DNA of 5,397 nt from an uncultured Erysipelotrichaceae bacterium (GTDB taxonomy: Bacteria; Bacillota_I; Bacilli_A; Erysipelotrichales; Erysipelotrichaceae). A program made the translations under genes and the position numbers. Positions 4,896 to 5,397 of the stretch are shown here, piece after piece; within the stretch, counting starts at the first letter, position 1; the number at the start of each line of letters is the position of its first letter. The notes beneath the pieces are model-generated. The model did not search any database. It was not told the origin of the DNA and saw nothing but the letters and a program-made list of their open reading frames with translations. The DNA lies in NCBI GenBank assembly GCA_902803275.1, contig CADCPE010000281.1:1-5397 (forward strand). Reading direction: 5' to 3'.

Positions 4896-5397
4896 AAACA
4901 GTTATCGAGACAGAAAGACTGTTCTTAAGAGAAATGAATATGGATGACTTTGAGGCGCTTCGCGAAGTACTCTCAGACAGGGAAAACATGAAGTATTATC
5001 CATATTTTTTTGATGGGGAAAAAGTCAGGGAGTGGATACAGAGAAATTTGAACCGTTATGAGTTTAACGGGTTTGGTCTTTGGGCGCTGTGCCTTAAGCA
5101 GAGCGGCGAAGTGATCGGAGATTGCGGGCTGAGTCTGCAGAACATCGAAGGCAAGGTCCTTCCGGAAATAGGTTTTCATATCAGAAGAGACGATCACAGG
5201 AAGGGTTATGGCAAGGAAGCCGCAGCAGCTGTGCTGTACTGGGCATTCACAAACACCAGATACAGGACGATCTATTCATGCTGCAAATACACCAACGAGC
5301 CTTCTATAAGAACAGCAGAATCAATCGGAATGCACTTTGAGAAGGAATATCCCGATAAGGCAAATGTTTTTACACACGTTTCGGTGATACACTATGA
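4892..5397 (+). CDS. GNAT family N-acetyltransferase, RimJ/RimL-like, 3'-truncated by the window edge
   Basis: The frame stays open from ATG at 4892 to the window end, giving 168 codons plus two bases of the next. It would transfer acetyl from acetyl-CoA to an amine; the acceptor is unknown. Family features are ETERLFLREMNMDDFEAL (residues 6-23, the N-terminal 'RL-LR----D' motif), GEVIGDCGL (72-80, central strand), EIGFHI (92-97), the acetyl-CoA loop HRKGYGKEAAAAVL (102-115) and TNEPSIRTAESIGM (134-147, the 'N-S---A---GF' motif). In the usual R/Q-x-x-G-x-G/A loop the first residue here is His102. Family length (roughly 170-185) implies only a short C-terminal piece is missing. The ATG overlaps the ASCH stop (ATGA, 4892-4895) with no strong ribosome binding site of its own, pointing to translational coupling. 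Confidence 0.92.
   Translation, partial: MKTVIETERLFLREMNMDDFEALREVLSDRENMKYYPYFFDGEKVREWIQRNLNRYEFNGFGLWALCLKQSGEVIGDCGLSLQNIEGKVLPEIGFHIRRDDHRKGYGKEAAAAVLYWAFTNTRYRTIYSCCKYTNEPSIRTAESIGMHFEKEYPDKANVFTHVSVIHY

Noticed and set aside
5122..5340. Open frame of 72 codons on the + strand near the right edge
   Set aside because: It is out of frame with the GNAT gene, whose reading frame carries all the acetyltransferase motifs through this region.
1..5397. CRISPR array, insertion sequence, tRNA, attachment site or toxin-antitoxin pair
   Set aside because: No regularly spaced repeats, transposase motifs, cloverleaf sequences or terminal repeats were found; the ASCH-GNAT pair was weighed as a toxin-antitoxin system but neither protein looks like a known member.

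Overview
This is a compact, protein-coding stretch of bacterial chromosome with every gene on the + strand. It holds seven genes and carries no mobile element, CRISPR array, tRNA or rRNA that I can see. The genes are cut at both edges. On the left, the first gene reads in frame from base 1. On the right, the last gene has no stop before base 5397. Moderate GC, AGGAG-type ribosome binding sites, a GGDEF protein with a multi-helix membrane half, a DUF3784-like membrane protein and ASCH/GNAT accessory enzymes suggest a Bacillota anaerobe (Clostridia or Erysipelotrichia type). That placement is inference from protein style, not from a marker gene.

Layout. Bases 1-1101 hold the C-terminal part of an RlmD/RumA-type 23S rRNA uracil-5 methyltransferase. 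Bases 1138-1902 encode a P-loop protein with nucleotide-kinase-like features and no function I can name. Bases 1948-2271 encode a small three-helix membrane protein resembling DUF3784. Bases 2298-3062 encode a divergent nucleoside phosphorylase. These four genes are separated by only 26-45 bases and could be one transcript, ending at a weak hairpin plus T-run at the phosphorylase stop codon. A 148-base gap then carries a plausible extended -10 promoter for a membrane diguanylate cyclase (3211-4329), which is followed by a good intrinsic terminator inside a larger nested inverted repeat. The last unit is an ASCH-domain protein (4458-4895) whose stop overlaps the start of a GNAT acetyltransferase (4892 to the window end).

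How the genes may work together. The clearest coupling is ASCH-GNAT, which share an ATGA overlap. The P-loop protein and nucleoside phosphorylase could both act on nucleosides or nucleotides, but this rests only on family resemblance and proximity. The diguanylate cyclase appears to be its own transcription unit. I found no convincing evidence for a novel defence or mobile system. The points most worth a second look are the uncharacterised P-loop family, the ASCH-GNAT pair, the nested RNA structure at 4323-4427, a repeated two-codon overlapping start motif, and a strong GATC excess in the first gene.
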